From contig CM055317.2 in NCBI GenBank assembly GCA_029255685.2, positions 73,087,460-73,151,459 on the forward strand: 64,000 nucleotides of DNA. Reading direction: 5' to 3'. Shown piece after piece: positions 21,301-32,800 of this stretch. The notes under the pieces were generated by a model. The model was not told the origin of the DNA. It worked only from the letters and a program-made list of their open reading frames with translations, and ran no database searches. How positions within the stretch are numbered: position 1 is the stretch's first letter; each line of letters starts with the position of its first letter. The translations under genes were made by a program, and so were the position numbers. This stretch comes from Silene conica (Eukaryota; Streptophyta; Magnoliopsida; Caryophyllales; Caryophyllaceae).

Positions 21301-22560
21301 TTGGTGAGAAAAGTGCAATGGCATTATTGTCATGACAAAATTGGGAAACAGATAATAGGTTACGAGATATCGAAGGAACAACTAAAACATTTTTAAAATT
21401 AAGAGAGTGAGAGGAAGAGTGAAGAGAGAATGAACCATGGTGAGTGATGGGAAGGGCGGATCCGTCATCAATGATTAAATCATCGGGTCCGTCGTAGGGT
21501 GTCTGAAGAGCAAGGTTGGCTAGGTCGTTGGTGATGTGGTGTGATGCACCACTGTCGACAAGATAGAAGGATGATGGGGCTGATGGTACGGTCGCGGTAT
21601 TGGCATAGGGACGTTGTTGTTTTGATGGTGGAGAGGGGAACGTGACATTGGGGTAGTCGCGCTTAAAGTCGAGGCAGCCGCTAATTACGTGGCCCACAGT
21701 GCGACAGTATTGACACTTGCCTTTGAAGGGCTTTGGGTCATGGTTGGGGCTGCCGTTGTGGCAGGAGTTGGTGTTGGAATGGTGATGGTTTTGGGAGGAT
21801 GACCGAGAATAGTGGTGGTGATTACGGTTGGTGCATGGCTGCGTGTGCAGATGGAGGGAATGAGGTGTTGTTGTCACGCTTACTGGTTAGTTCATGTTGT
21901 ATAAGTTTTTCATGGAAGGCTTCAAAGCAGATACGTGTGTCTCGATCGCGAATGGCGTCGATGACGGGTTTGTATGAGTTTTCAGGGAGGCCATGAATGA
22001 TTTGGGTAGTTATATCTTCCTCATCCATTGATTTTCCAAGATGAGCAAGTTGGGTGGTACATACTTTAATTGAGAGCATGTAGTCAGAGATGGTGGAGTC
22101 TCCGAGAGCGCGCGATGTGACGGAGACGATCTTTGATTTGGAGTATGTGGCCATGAGAGGGGTTGTCGTATGTGGTCGCGAGGAGTTGCCATGCTTCATG
22201 GGAGGTGGTAGCATCGAGAATGATGGTGGATATGGATTTGGTTATAGTGTCGGCTAAGGCTCCTAGGATGAGGTTATCTTGCTTGAACCACGTGATATAC
22301 GCAGGATTCGAAACAGGGGTGGGATTGGGTTTATTGTCCGTGGCAGGTGGGGTAATGGTGGTAGGTGGTGATGGGTTGGTACCGTCAAGGAACCCAAACA
22401 GACCGAATCCGTGAAGGAGACGAGTTATTTGGTATTTCTGGAGCGGTAGGTGGTGGGTGTGAGTTTGACACAGGTAGGAAAAGTGATTGGTTGCAGGGGT
22501 TGGTTTGGCTCATCGGCATTGGATATGACAGTGGGGGTGGGAGCGTCATGGTTTGGGCGT
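18350..22560 (-). pseudogene. Copia-2 gag-pol, heavily disrupted
   Basis: Minus-strand pieces run from right to left. Gag is about 22560-21820. A CCHC knuckle (CQYCRTVGH) lies near 21715, protease with LVDSGASHHI near 21560, and the integrase zinc-binding and core region about 21250-20450. RT spans 19741-18706, with CKWVYRIK and then CLYVDNIV, where the catalytic box is YVDN, not YVDD. RNase H lies about 18560-18350. The frame is broken repeatedly, and a conserved RT Asp is replaced, so the protein is dead. Motif style resembles the Ale/Retrofit-like group, but I did not establish the lineage. Confidence 0.85.
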
Positions 22561-22620
22561 GTTGAAAAAAGAGGCAGAGTAATGGTGATGATGGGTTGGA
22601 TCGTGAGGATCTTGATACCA

Positions 22621-23630
22621 TGTAAATAATGAAAGTGTATTATTATGTTTGCTTGAATGTTACAGTGAAACATGGAAAAGGCTACAGATACACATTGTGT
22701 ATCGAAAATTTCATACACGACCAATCACGTAGCGTCACGTAGATAACCCAATTTAAACCACATTAGTTAGTATTAGGGTAGTTTAGTAATTTTACAAGTC
22801 TAGTTAACATGTAATTAGTATTAATTTAGGAATTTTTGTTATTTTGTTTAAATTTTATTCTCTTAATAAAATTGAATGATTTTATTTGTAAAATAAATAT
22901 TTCTGAATATTAATTTACAAAAATAATTTCCAAAAAAATATTAATAAAATACAAAAATAAAAAACGTCTAAATTAATTACCCACAAAAAAATTAATTTGC
23001 GGAATATTAATTTACAAAATTAATTTCCCATATAATTTCCAACAGAATATTAATAAAATACAAAAAAAACCGTGTAAATTAATTAAATACAAAAAAATTA
23101 TTTTCTAGCATATTAAGTTACAAAAGAGAAATCCAACAATATTACTAATTAATATTTCCGAAAATTTAACTAAATACAAAAAATAATAAAATATTTTTTT
23201 TAAATATTAACTTGGTAAAACATAATAAAATCTTAACAAAATAATAAATATTCCTAAATTATGCTAACTACATGTGATTAAAAACTTAACTACACTTGTA
23301 TAATTACTAATATACTCTCAAACACATAGTACCAAAAAAAAAACTAATATACTCTAACACTAGCTCATGCAAATTACTTATGGGTATACACGTGGCACGA
23401 TGTGATTGATCGTGTATGAGTTGTTCCATACACAATGTGTATCTCTATTATCGCCTTCCGTGAAACATACATTGTAATATATACAAGTCTTATAGAATGT
23501 GAACACTAATCTAAGTATGGTAATAGTGTAAGACAAACTCCATGATTGTAGGAGAGAATCGTGGTATGTGAATAACTCATTTATGGAGAATATATGAAGA
23601 GAATATCTTCATTATTCTGTATCCTTAACA
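22621..23630 (-). repeat. Copia-2 5' LTR interrupted by MULE-like element
   Basis: LTR sequence is 22621-22673 and 23469-23630, plus one copy of the 9-bp duplication. Removing 22674-23468 restores a 215-bp LTR. Confidence 0.9.
22674..23459. mobile_element. Mutator-like (MULE) MITE
   Basis: A 786-bp AT-rich element with an exact 9-bp duplication gtgaaacat (22665-22673 and 23460-23468). Terminal inverted repeats are about 58 bp, including GATACACATTGTGTAT and ATACACGA-CAATCAC. Nine-base duplications and long inverted repeats are typical of Mutator-like elements. There is no coding region, so it needs a transposase in trans. It inserted into the Copia-2 LTR and is therefore younger than that LTR. 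Confidence 0.85.
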
Positions 23631-24642
23631 GTTACAAGTAATGACACCATCATTGATGTTACCGGGGATAACCCGACCACCATACCTCCACATCCCACGG
23701 AAATCCGAGTCAAAACTGTTGACAGGGGAATCAAGGTTGAGGCTAGCAAACAGAAAGATGGTGTAAGCAAGGAAATACCAACAGTAACAAAACCGTTGTT
23801 TGCGGTGTCAGTAACGGGAATCTTTTTGAATGCAAGTAATAAGAAAGAGTTTGATTCGTTGCTGGAATGTGTTGATACGACTAGGGGTGTTCATAATAAA
23901 TCGAACCGCAATAACTGAACCGAAAAATCGAAGAACCGTACATTTTTAAGGTTCGATTAACCGAACCGTTTTGACAAAGCGGTTCGATGAACCGAACCGT
24001 TAAATTTATGATGGACAAGGTTCGGTTGAGGTTCGCAATTTTAGAAAAGAGGTTAACCGCGAACTGAACCGTTCACAAAAAATTAAGCAAAAAATTAAAA
24101 TATTATATAAAAAATTGTTCTTTTGTTTAATTAAAAAGTGTTTCCATATTTAAAAATGGTTAAAATGATTAATATTAAAGTTTCAATAATTAACTTTATT
24201 GTTGAGTATAATTAAATATTAAAAATTAAATCAAACTACTAGATAAAATTCTCGAAAACTAAAGAAAAAATATATTTAGAATGTTTATAGGTTAACCGGT
24301 AACCGAACCGCAAATAACCGTTTAAAGTGGTTAACCGAACCGCAATTAACCGTTAGGAACGGTGCGGTTTAGGTTCGGTGTTTTGCCAAACCGAACCGTA
24401 TGCGAACCGAATTAAATATGCGGTTCGGTTCACCGAACCGCGAATGAACACCCCTAGATACGACGGTTCATCTGATGGCGGTAATATTGATGATTATTAG
24501 GATATATATACGCGTTCACAGGCCAAAGTTGTCGAAATGGTTACAAAGTGTCGGGCATTTTATATGCTTGATTTATTTGATACTCATCCACACCCCTTTG
24601 TTAAAAATGCCCCTTGCTTTCTTCGGCTTCAGCCTACTTTAA
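23631..24642 (+). pseudogene. Unknown membrane-protein gene, left copy, 3' part
   Basis: About 97% similar by eye to 28905-29323 of the right copy. It resumes at DTIIDVT and includes PPHPTEIRVKTVDRGIKVEA and the C-terminal hydrophobic segments, ending at TAA 24640-24642. The frame is cut by a 575-bp hAT element (23882-24456) plus its 8-bp duplication. A Copia-2 insertion lies just upstream. Non-functional. Confidence 0.8.
23882..24456. mobile_element. Non-autonomous hAT element with GAACCG repeats
   Basis: 575 bp; ends TAGGGGTGTTCAT and ATGAACACCCCTA are perfect 13-bp inverted repeats. They are flanked by an exact 8-bp duplication gatacgac (23874-23881 and 24457-24464). The undisturbed target (gatacgac once) is preserved in the right duplicate at 29138-29145. 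Both ends are dense in GGTTCGGTT/AACCGAACC. No transposase. Confidence 0.95.
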
Positions 24643-25143
24643 CTCGTAGCTATTCTCGTTTCAGCAATTTATTTCTCCGATTAGTACTAAGCAGTGACGC
24701 CGCTAGAAAACTTAGTGCTCTTTCACAACACAATTTATATTTGTACTATTTTTCGTCTAAGTTGTGTGATCTTGAGACCTCGCTATTCATAGCATGTCCA
24801 ACTACAACGCTAGTTCTATGTAAATTAATTATTCTTTAATTTGTTTGTAAATAAACCTTGCACATTTTGTTAAATGAAAATACCAACAATTCTTTGGAAG
24901 ATCTTGTATGTTTCGAAGATGATGATTCTCTTAAGACTATCGCGACATCTCACAACCGTTTATAATGTTAACAAAGAAAGGGTTGTGAGACGTCACAGAC
25001 TTGTGAGTTGTAACCATCATAAACAAAGAATAGCTTAATCGAACTATTTTGTTAGAAATATATATTTTTTCATCTTGGACAAACTTTGTTAATGCTACAC
25101 AAACCGATTGAATCATCCCATTACTAAGTACAAACTAGTTAAA

Positions 25144-25555
25144 TCAAATTGTAAGATTTTCTGTGATACTGGAGAAAGTTCCGATAACCTTTCCGCCTAA
25201 GTCTGGAAATTTTTCGGACCCTAAAAGCGGTCCAACCCTTCCTTTTTATCAACATTCACAGGGTATTTAAGTAGATGACCTTTCATTTCTGTAACTACGT
25301 CTGCTGCAAACTGTCTCCAGTTCTTCTCTCCGAGAAACCTTACATGTCTCACACAATCGACACTTTCCGGCTGCATGAAATAACTCGATGTCGTTCCGAG
25401 GTGCTCTGCCCACAACGACATCCTATATCCGTATATCTGCAACCACATATAATATTTCGTCACACCCACTCGACTAAGCAAATGTCAGCTAGATTAGTTA
25501 ATAAAGTTAATCAAGGGTTATATTCATCACTTTATTAACGCGTTGTTATGTTTAG
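25144..25555 (-). pseudogene. Duplicated last exon and intron end of phospholipase D
   Basis: A copy of 29813-30195. It reads [26 protein letters not shown] and so on, then loses frame because one T is missing in the T run near 25235. It includes the splice acceptor and about 110 bases of the preceding intron, with 32 bases the right copy lacks. It ends abruptly at about 25555, where Copia-3 sequence begins. It has no promoter or other exons. Confidence 0.9.
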
Positions 25556-27918
25556 GATGGTGGTGAACTGTCATTGCCATTTTCCTGTTGTGGTGCCTCT
25601 TTTGAAGTTTCAAATGTGAAACCCCTTTGACTTTCTCCACTTTCTAATTCTTTCTGCCAACTCCATTCACTTTCCTCATTAAAAACAACATTTCTACTGA
25701 TTATAACTTTCTTATTAATTGGATCATACAGCCTGTAAGCCTTTGATTGTGTTGCATAACCAACAAAGATGCATTTAATTGACTTATCATCTAATTTGGT
25801 TCTCAAATATAATAAAGAGCATGCAACATAACCAAAGATTTTGAGATGACTTACTCTAGGTCTCCTGCCTCTCCATGCTTCATAAGGAGTCATGTTTGCT
25901 ACTGCTCTGGTTGGGGAAATGTTGAGCAGGTACACAGGAGTTGCCACAGCTTCAGACCAAAACTCATTTGGCAGCCCTCTTGCTTTAAGCATACTTCTTG
26001 CCATCTCCACTACAGTTCTGTTTTTCCTCTCTACCACCCCATTTTGCTGAGGAGTGTAGGGTGCCGTTAGTTCTCTCTTAATTCCATAATTTTCACAGAA
26101 TTCATTGAAGTCCCTGGAAACAATTCTCCTCCTCTATCTGTTCTCAGAAATTTGATTCTTTTTCCACTTTGATTTTCCACCATAACTTTAAATTTCTTGA
26201 AATTTTCAAGTGCTTCTGACTTAGTTTGTTGAAAGTAAACCCAACTCAATCTACTGTAATCATCAGTGATAAGCAAGAAGTATTTGCTTCCACCTAATGA
26301 CTCAGTATTCATGGGACCACATAGATCAGCACGAAGTAACCCTAGACACTCACTAGCCCTCCATGTATCTTCTATTGGAAAGGAAGCCCTACATTGCTTC
26401 CCATACACACAACCCTCACATACACTAAGGTCACCAAGTCTAGGTAAGCCATTTACTAACTCCTTATTTCTTAAGAGTTTCAAACTTTGCATATTAAGAT
26501 GCCCATACCTCAAATGCCACAGTTTAGTATCATCATCACCCTTGACAGTCAAAGCATGCCCTATTTTCTTTGTTAAAACTAAAGAAAACATTTTATTTCT
26601 GCCCATAGATGTTTTAGCCACAATTTCATCTGTTTTCTTATCTCTCACAACACAAGATTCACTCTCAAAAATCACAGAATATCCACATTACAGTAGTTGG
26701 CCTACACTTAGTTGATTATAAGCTAGCAAGGGTACATACTGAACATTGTGCAGAAGCTTTATGATACCTTGCTCAGTTTTGACAGCCACTGTACCCATTC
26801 CTTCTACTGATAACTGTTTATCATCTCCCAATCTGACTTTGCTCTTGACTGATTCATCTAGCTCTTTAAAAAATGCTTTGGTACTTGACATGTGGTTTGA
26901 CCACCCACTGTCAATATATCAAACATCATTCTCTCTGACTTGTGATCCTTGTGTTGTTATGAACAATTTCTCCTCCTGTTCAGCAAAGTTTGCCTTGCCA
27001 GTGGTTCCCTGCTCACCTCCCTGATCTCTCTTCTTTTTCCAGCAATCAGCCTCTTTATGACCAGGCTTATTGCAGTAATAACACTTCAGTGGGCTCCTTA
27101 ATTTCTGCTCTTGACTGTCAGATGACTAACCAGAGAACCTTCCACGTCCCCTGCCTCTATAGCCTCCTCTTCCTCTCCCTCTTCTTCTTCCATGAAACTG
27201 ATTTGATTCTTCCTTGGAAGAGTCATCCTTGACTTGGAATTCCTTCTCTTCTTTCTGTTCTGAGAATTTGTTCAGCCTCTCCTCATGAGCTTGAAGTGAA
27301 CCCATTAGTTCATTAAGTGTGTAGGTGTCCAGATCACTTGTTTGTTCAATAGCTGCTACAAGATGATCGAACTTTTGTGTGAGACTCCTCAGAATCTTCC
27401 CCATTACATGCTCATTTGTCATCTGCTCCCCATATGCCTTCATCTGCTGCACCACTTCAGTCATTCTGGACAAATACTCTTGCACAGTTTCTTTGTCCGT
27501 CATGAGGGCAGTCTCAAACTCCCTCCTCAAGGATTGTAGTCTTACTTTGACTACTTTCTTATCACCTACATATTCTTTCTGAAGAATATGTCAGGCCTCC
27601 TTTGCTGTGGTTGCAGAAGCAATGCGAGGAAAGATTTCCTCATCTAAGGCCTGTTGGAGTATGAATAGAGCCTTAGCATCTTTCTTCATCTTGTCCTTGA
27701 GAGCTTGATCTGGTTCTGTAGGTTTGATGTCTTCAAACCCTGTCTCAACCAGCTCCCACAGTTCCTGAGATTTGAACAATGTTTTCATTTTCAATTCCTA
27801 AAACTGATACTTGACACCCTTGAAAATGGGCAGAGATGAGAAGCCATTGGAGCTTGATCCATTGGACGACATGTTGCAAATATTCCCAGAAAATGAACCT
27901 AAAGACCTGATACCACAA
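25556..27918 (-). pseudogene. Copia-3 gag to integrase, 3' half missing
   Basis: Minus-strand Copia polyprotein. Gag starts near 27870 (MSSNGSS), passes through an RG-rich segment and a CCHC knuckle near 27080, then protease (YIDSG near 26915), integrase zinc-binding region (LWHLRYGHLN) and core to about 25900, and a C-terminal region ending at 25556. RT and RNase H are absent. Five in-frame stops occur at 27798-27800, 27591-27593, 27126-27128, 26919-26921 and 26688-26690. Four stand where tryptophan is expected and one where glutamine is likely, so C-to-T changes on one strand or the other explain all five. Another frame break lies near 26065. Confidence 0.85.
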
Positions 27919-28198
27919 TGTTGTAAATAACCAGACAATTTGAGATGAATAATTGAGAGGAAGTTATTTTGTATTTGATTGAATAATGAAATAAGCAAAC
28001 TACATTCCCTTAAATATCAACTATGACCACTTCCTACTCCTACTTCCTCTCCAACTGACTCCACTACTCATGACTCAGAAATGACAGAGTCATGCCTACA
28101 AAACAACAACACACTAACAAATTCTGACTAATTCAAACTAATTAATGTTTCCCGAAAAATAGCAAGAAGCATTGACTCAATACTAACTGAAACTGACA
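27919..28198 (-). repeat. Copia-3 5' LTR
   Basis: It starts (plus strand) TGTTGTAAATAACC and probably ends near AACTGACA at 28198. The primer-binding site TGGTATCAGG (minus strand) lies just left of 27919. Only one LTR is present; the other end of the element is lost at 25556. Confidence 0.7.
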
Positions 28199-28437
28199 AA
28201 GTAAATGTGTGTGTGAATTACATTTTAACAAATAATGTATTACGCGTAAAAGAGTTAAATTAATAAAATTGGGTAATAGATGGATGACACGTGAAATTTC
28301 TTCATCTAACTCATCTGTCATCCGCTTCATCATCCATTTAAGTCGGATTTCAACAATCTTTTAAAATAAGATAGATCGGGTTGTCATCGTTTGCGGGTGA
28401 AATTACATCCCTAGTTATCAACGCGCTTTACACTCAA
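28199..28437. other. Flank between Copia-3 and the right duplicate
   Basis: No gene seen. The segmental homology with 17.64 kb begins at about 28445. Confidence 0.4.
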
Positions 28438-28726
28438 AAAAACATAATTCGGAGTCAAGCCCAACGTCAAGCAGCAGCCAGCATACATATTATAACATTG
28501 CGTGGCTCCGATAATAGTATAAATGACAATGACATACTATGGACGTTACTGAGTATCGGTATCGAATGAGTGGGTTGATTTGTACAAGTCAGTCCTCATT
28601 TAGGAAGCATCCCATACAATGATACAAATCCATCAAACCTCGATAAATTCTGGTCATGCAAGCAGTACTTAATCCCCCCAATTCCGGGCACAACAGCAGC
28701 AAACAAGCCAACAACAATAAATCGAA

Positions 28727-29323
28727 ATGGGAATAGCAGCAGCAACAAGCCAACAACAAATCGAATTAGTAATAATAATAATTTTAGTAAAAATAATGAT
28801 GATTCACCCACGTAACAAAATGGCTAGTACAACAACTACGACTACGACTACTAGCAATACTCGAGAAATGGGTACAGTGCAACACGTAGTTGATGTCACC
28901 AGTGATGATACCATCATTGATGTTACCAGGGATAACCCCGACACCGTACCTCCACATCCCACGGAAATCCGAGTCAAAACCGTTGACAGGGGAATCAAGG
29001 TTGAGGCTAGCAAACAGAAAGACGGTGTAAGTAAGGAAATATCAACAGTAACAAAACTGTTGTTTGCGGTGTCAGTAACGGGAATCTTTTTGAATGCAAG
29101 TAATAAGAAAGAGTTTGATTCGTTGCTGGAATGTGTTGATACGACGGTTCATCTGATGGCGGTAATATTGATGATTATTGGGATATATATACGCGTTCAC
29201 AGGCCAAAGTTGTCGAAATGGTTACAAAGAGTCGGGCATTTTATATGCTTGATTTGTTTGATACTCATCCACACCCCTTTGTTAAAAATGCCCCTTGCTT
29301 TCTTCGGCTTTAGCCTACTTTAA
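28727..29323 (+). CDS. Unrecognised protein with C-terminal membrane segments (right copy)
   Basis: A 198-codon ATG-to-stop frame I do not recognise. Its first 30 residues look like read-through of a degenerate upstream region, so translation may begin later, at MASTTTT (28819) or MGTVQHV (28869). There is a Thr run, an acidic stretch with DVTSDDTIIDVT, then PPHPTEIRVKTVDRGIKVEASKQKDGV. Three hydrophobic segments follow (about residues 114-127, 142-158 and 172-198) with a basic linker RVHRPKLSKWLQRVGH, suggesting a membrane protein. A related upstream part (28445-28726) is frame-broken here but more open in the left copy at 17.7 kb, so the ancestral protein was longer. It lies tail to tail with PLD, about 490 bases away. 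Could be a young or lineage-limited gene, or a pseudogene. Confidence 0.5.
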   Translation: MGIAAATSQQQIELVIIIILVKIMMIHPRNKMASTTTTTTTTSNTREMGTVQHVVDVTSDDTIIDVTRDNPDTVPPHPTEIRVKTVDRGIKVEASKQKDGVSKEISTVTKLLFAVSVTGIFLNASNKKEFDSLLECVDTTVHLMAVILMIIGIYIRVHRPKLSKWLQRVGHFICLICLILIHTPLLKMPLAFFGFSLL

Positions 29324-29812
29324 CTCGTAGCTATTCGCGTTTCAGCAATTTATTTCTCCGATTAGTACTAAGCAGTGGCGTAACTAGAAAACTTAGTGCT
29401 CTTTCACAACACAATTTATATTTGTACTATTTTCCGTCTAAGTTGTGTGATCTTGAGACCTCGCTATTCATAGCATGTCCAGCTACAACGCTAGTTCCAT
29501 GTACATTAGTTATTCTTTAATTTATATTTTGTTCAATGAAAATACCGACAATTCTTTGGAAGATCTTGTATGTTTCGAAGATGATTCTCTTAAGACTATC
29601 GAAACATCTCACAGTCGTTTATAATGTTAAAAAAGAAAGGGTTGTGAGACGTCACATTGTCACAAGCTTGTAGTTGTGACCATCAGAAGCAAAGAATAGC
29701 TTAATCGAACTATTTTGTTAGAAATATATTTTTTTTTTTCATCTTGGACAAACTTTGTTAATGCTACACAAACTGGTTGAATCATCCCATTACTAAGTAC
29801 AAACTAGTTGAA

Positions 29813-32800
29813 TCAAATTGTAAGATTCTCTGTGATACCGGAGAAAGTTCCGATAACCTTTCCGCCTAAATCTGGAAATTTTTCGGACCCTAAAAGCGGT
29901 CCAACCCTTCCTTTTTTATCAACATTCACAGGGTATTTAAGTAGATGACCTTTCATTTCTGTAACTACGTCTGCTGCAAACTGTCTCCAGTTCTGCTCTC
30001 CGAGAAACCTTACCTGTCTCACACAATCCACACTTTCGGGCTGCATGAAATAACTTGATGTCGTTCCAAGGTGCTCTGCCCATAGCGACATCCTATACCC
30101 GTATATCTGCAGCCACATATAATATTTTGTCACACCCACTCGACTAATCAAGGGTTATATTCATCACTTTATTAACGCGTTGTTATGTTTAGGTCCGTAT
30201 ATATATACCTGACCACGGGGACTAGAGTTCTTCCGAGCCCAAGTGTAATGAGGCTGATAAGCACCCATTGCAATTTCAGTGTCTCGAGTACCTTCCATAG
30301 ATCGTTGATTTATGTTTGCAGAACCCATAATGACAAACTCGTCATCAACTATCATTCCTTTCGAGTGTACATAGATCATGAATCGCCGATTTTTCCTTAA
30401 CAATGACTGTTTAGCATCACCCAATACAACTTGTTATATATGTTAGAACAGAATAAGTAGTGAAAAAAAGGGATAGTTATGATCTAGTGATCTACCTGTG
30501 GACTACTTCCGCTAGATCCGCTGCTAGAATCAGCAGTTGATATCTCGTCTGAAACCTCGCGATTTCCAAGGCAGAAAAAGTTCAGGAAGTCCTGAGGTTC
30601 ATAAGTATGTTCCATTCCTGTTTCTTCCAATGCCTTGAATATTATCTGATACATCATTTGCATCGTCTTGTACTGTACAATTCAGTTGCAGAAAACGATG
30701 CATTAGAATCCGTTTCCTCACTGTCGGGCTGATAACTTGATATCAAAGATTCAAGAACCAAATGGTTTGATAACCGGGTTTATACCTGCCAGAACAGAAT
30801 GCGCTGCATAGCCATGCTTTTGGGATCACCCTCTGGCCACATTGGAACAACAATATACGCTGCAAATCTTTCGTGTACCCTGATCTTGCTAGCTATCTTA
30901 AGGGCAATTTCAACCGGTATCAAGTTATTCGCACCTATTTCATATAATGACGGACAAGTATGAAGATGGAAAACCAATAACTTAAATGTAATACTCAATT
31001 CTTGTTACGGGTCATCTAGAACTATAGCGTGTTAAGATTGAGATTTTGTGCTTCGAACCTAAGCTTCTGTAAGAATCCCAATTAAAAGACGAGCCAAGAA
31101 AATACTGATTTTCGATGTAAATGAAGTTTTGCGCAGAGCGAATGGCATGTACATAAGCTGCTTGTATACTCATATCTATGAGTACATTTTTCCCACAGAA
31201 AAGATTCTGTTATAAACACACGACATAAAGTAAACATCTTCAATCAGTCTCATCGTTAGCAAATTTTGCATATACACATTATAAATCAAGAGAGAATGAT
31301 CTAACCCATTTTGTTGCATCTCTTGGATTCTTGGGAAATCCCTTCACCGAGTTTGAGTCTATTGAACGAAATACCTTCAATGTCGTAAAAATATTACAGT
31401 CAATTTTTAACTTCTACGAGTATTTCAAGATTCGTCACTGACATTAATTAACAGCTTACAAGATCATGTTGTGTAAGCCTCATTGAAGACGGACATATAC
31501 GTTACAAGTTGAAAACGTGTCTTAGGTATTGCTTGACCCGTATTCAGCTTGTGACGGATATGTCTGTCTTCAGTGAGAATTTGTGAAGAAACTATAATCA
31601 ATAGATAAAGAAGGTAAGTTAGTTACTTGAACATCCCATGATTCTTCATCATTATCGGTGTTGATCGCGTCATCATCTCCAACTATATCAGGAATCCGAT
31701 CTATTTTAAGTAGATGATCATCGAGATTACCCTTAAGCTTTTTAATCCCACGGCGCGAGGCTTTCAACCAACGCTCTTGAAAGTTGGACAAAATATCGTA
31801 TGCAGCTGGACCGTCAATTTTACTGTGCAAATCATGCCATGGTTCTCTAGGACAACCGTTGCTTGAACCCTGTCGAGTAGAGAGCTAAACTTGTAATTTG
31901 AACCTCCCAACCCGTTTGACAGGTCTACATAAATCATACTCAACTTCATATAAACTAGTGATATGCTAAAACAAAGGAAATATCTTAGATAAGATTATTA
32001 CAACAAAATTCGGGTTATGATAGTCGTCATTATGGTACGTCTCCAGTGTTCTGAACAGAGGATGCTCCGGTGTATCATATCGTCCCTTACATAAATCAAG
32101 CCCTCCAACAAAAGCAATGATCTTTCGATTGCCATTTCCTGCATCCGCGTCCAGAATTACAGTTTTTTGGTGATGAGTATAGATTGCTCCAGCTTCCTAC
32201 CCATCACAGGATCAAAATTATTAGACACACTTTCGAGCAACTACAGAAAATAAAAAAGGTAAACAAATGATTGGGACGTAAGGAGTACAATTTCAACAAT
32301 TAACGACACAAGTGATTACTTGTTTTTTGAGCAAACTGTGGCCTTTTCCTCCGGACCTCGGGCAAAGCACAACCTGTACTGCTGATCCCTTGAAGAATTT
32401 GTAAGTCACTTCATCATCAGTCCCTAGCATGCCTTCCTACATTTCAGAAATCTCGTGTTAACATGAAAACGTCACTTAATGTTGCGTTAGAAGGCTTCTG
32501 TTATAGACATGGTAAAATTGACCCGATTCAAAACCATCTGAAAATAACACGACACAAAATGACTTCTTACAAAATCATTTTATCCGAGTCTCCAGCATCC
32601 TGTTGTATCCGGCCTAGTATACATTCCACGATTCCAACAAAAATGACTCGATTTTAATGAAATCACAAGCATTTCAGAGAAACTGTAGTAATTCTTACAG
32701 TGGTATGCTGAAAAAATCTCCGAGAAGTAGGATCATCCCAAACAAGAAGCAACACTCTTACACCTTGTTGTGCTTTATCTTTCAGAAGATCACCCAATGT

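Larger units (their letters stand above)
18044..23630 (-). mobile_element. Copia-2, LTR retrotransposon with MULE-like element in one LTR
   Basis: A 5587-bp span on the minus strand with 215-bp LTRs; the right (5') LTR is expanded to 1010 bp by a MULE-like insertion. The primer-binding site TGGTATCAAGA (minus strand) directly abuts the 5' LTR at 22620. Gag, protease, integrase, RT and RNase H fragments follow in Copia order but with many frame breaks. It is inserted in the left copy of the duplicated membrane-protein gene; the right copy lacks it. Confidence 0.9.

Noticed and set aside
28804..29013. Antisense Val/Leu-rich frame
   Set aside because: Shadow of the Thr-rich part of the unknown plus-strand protein.
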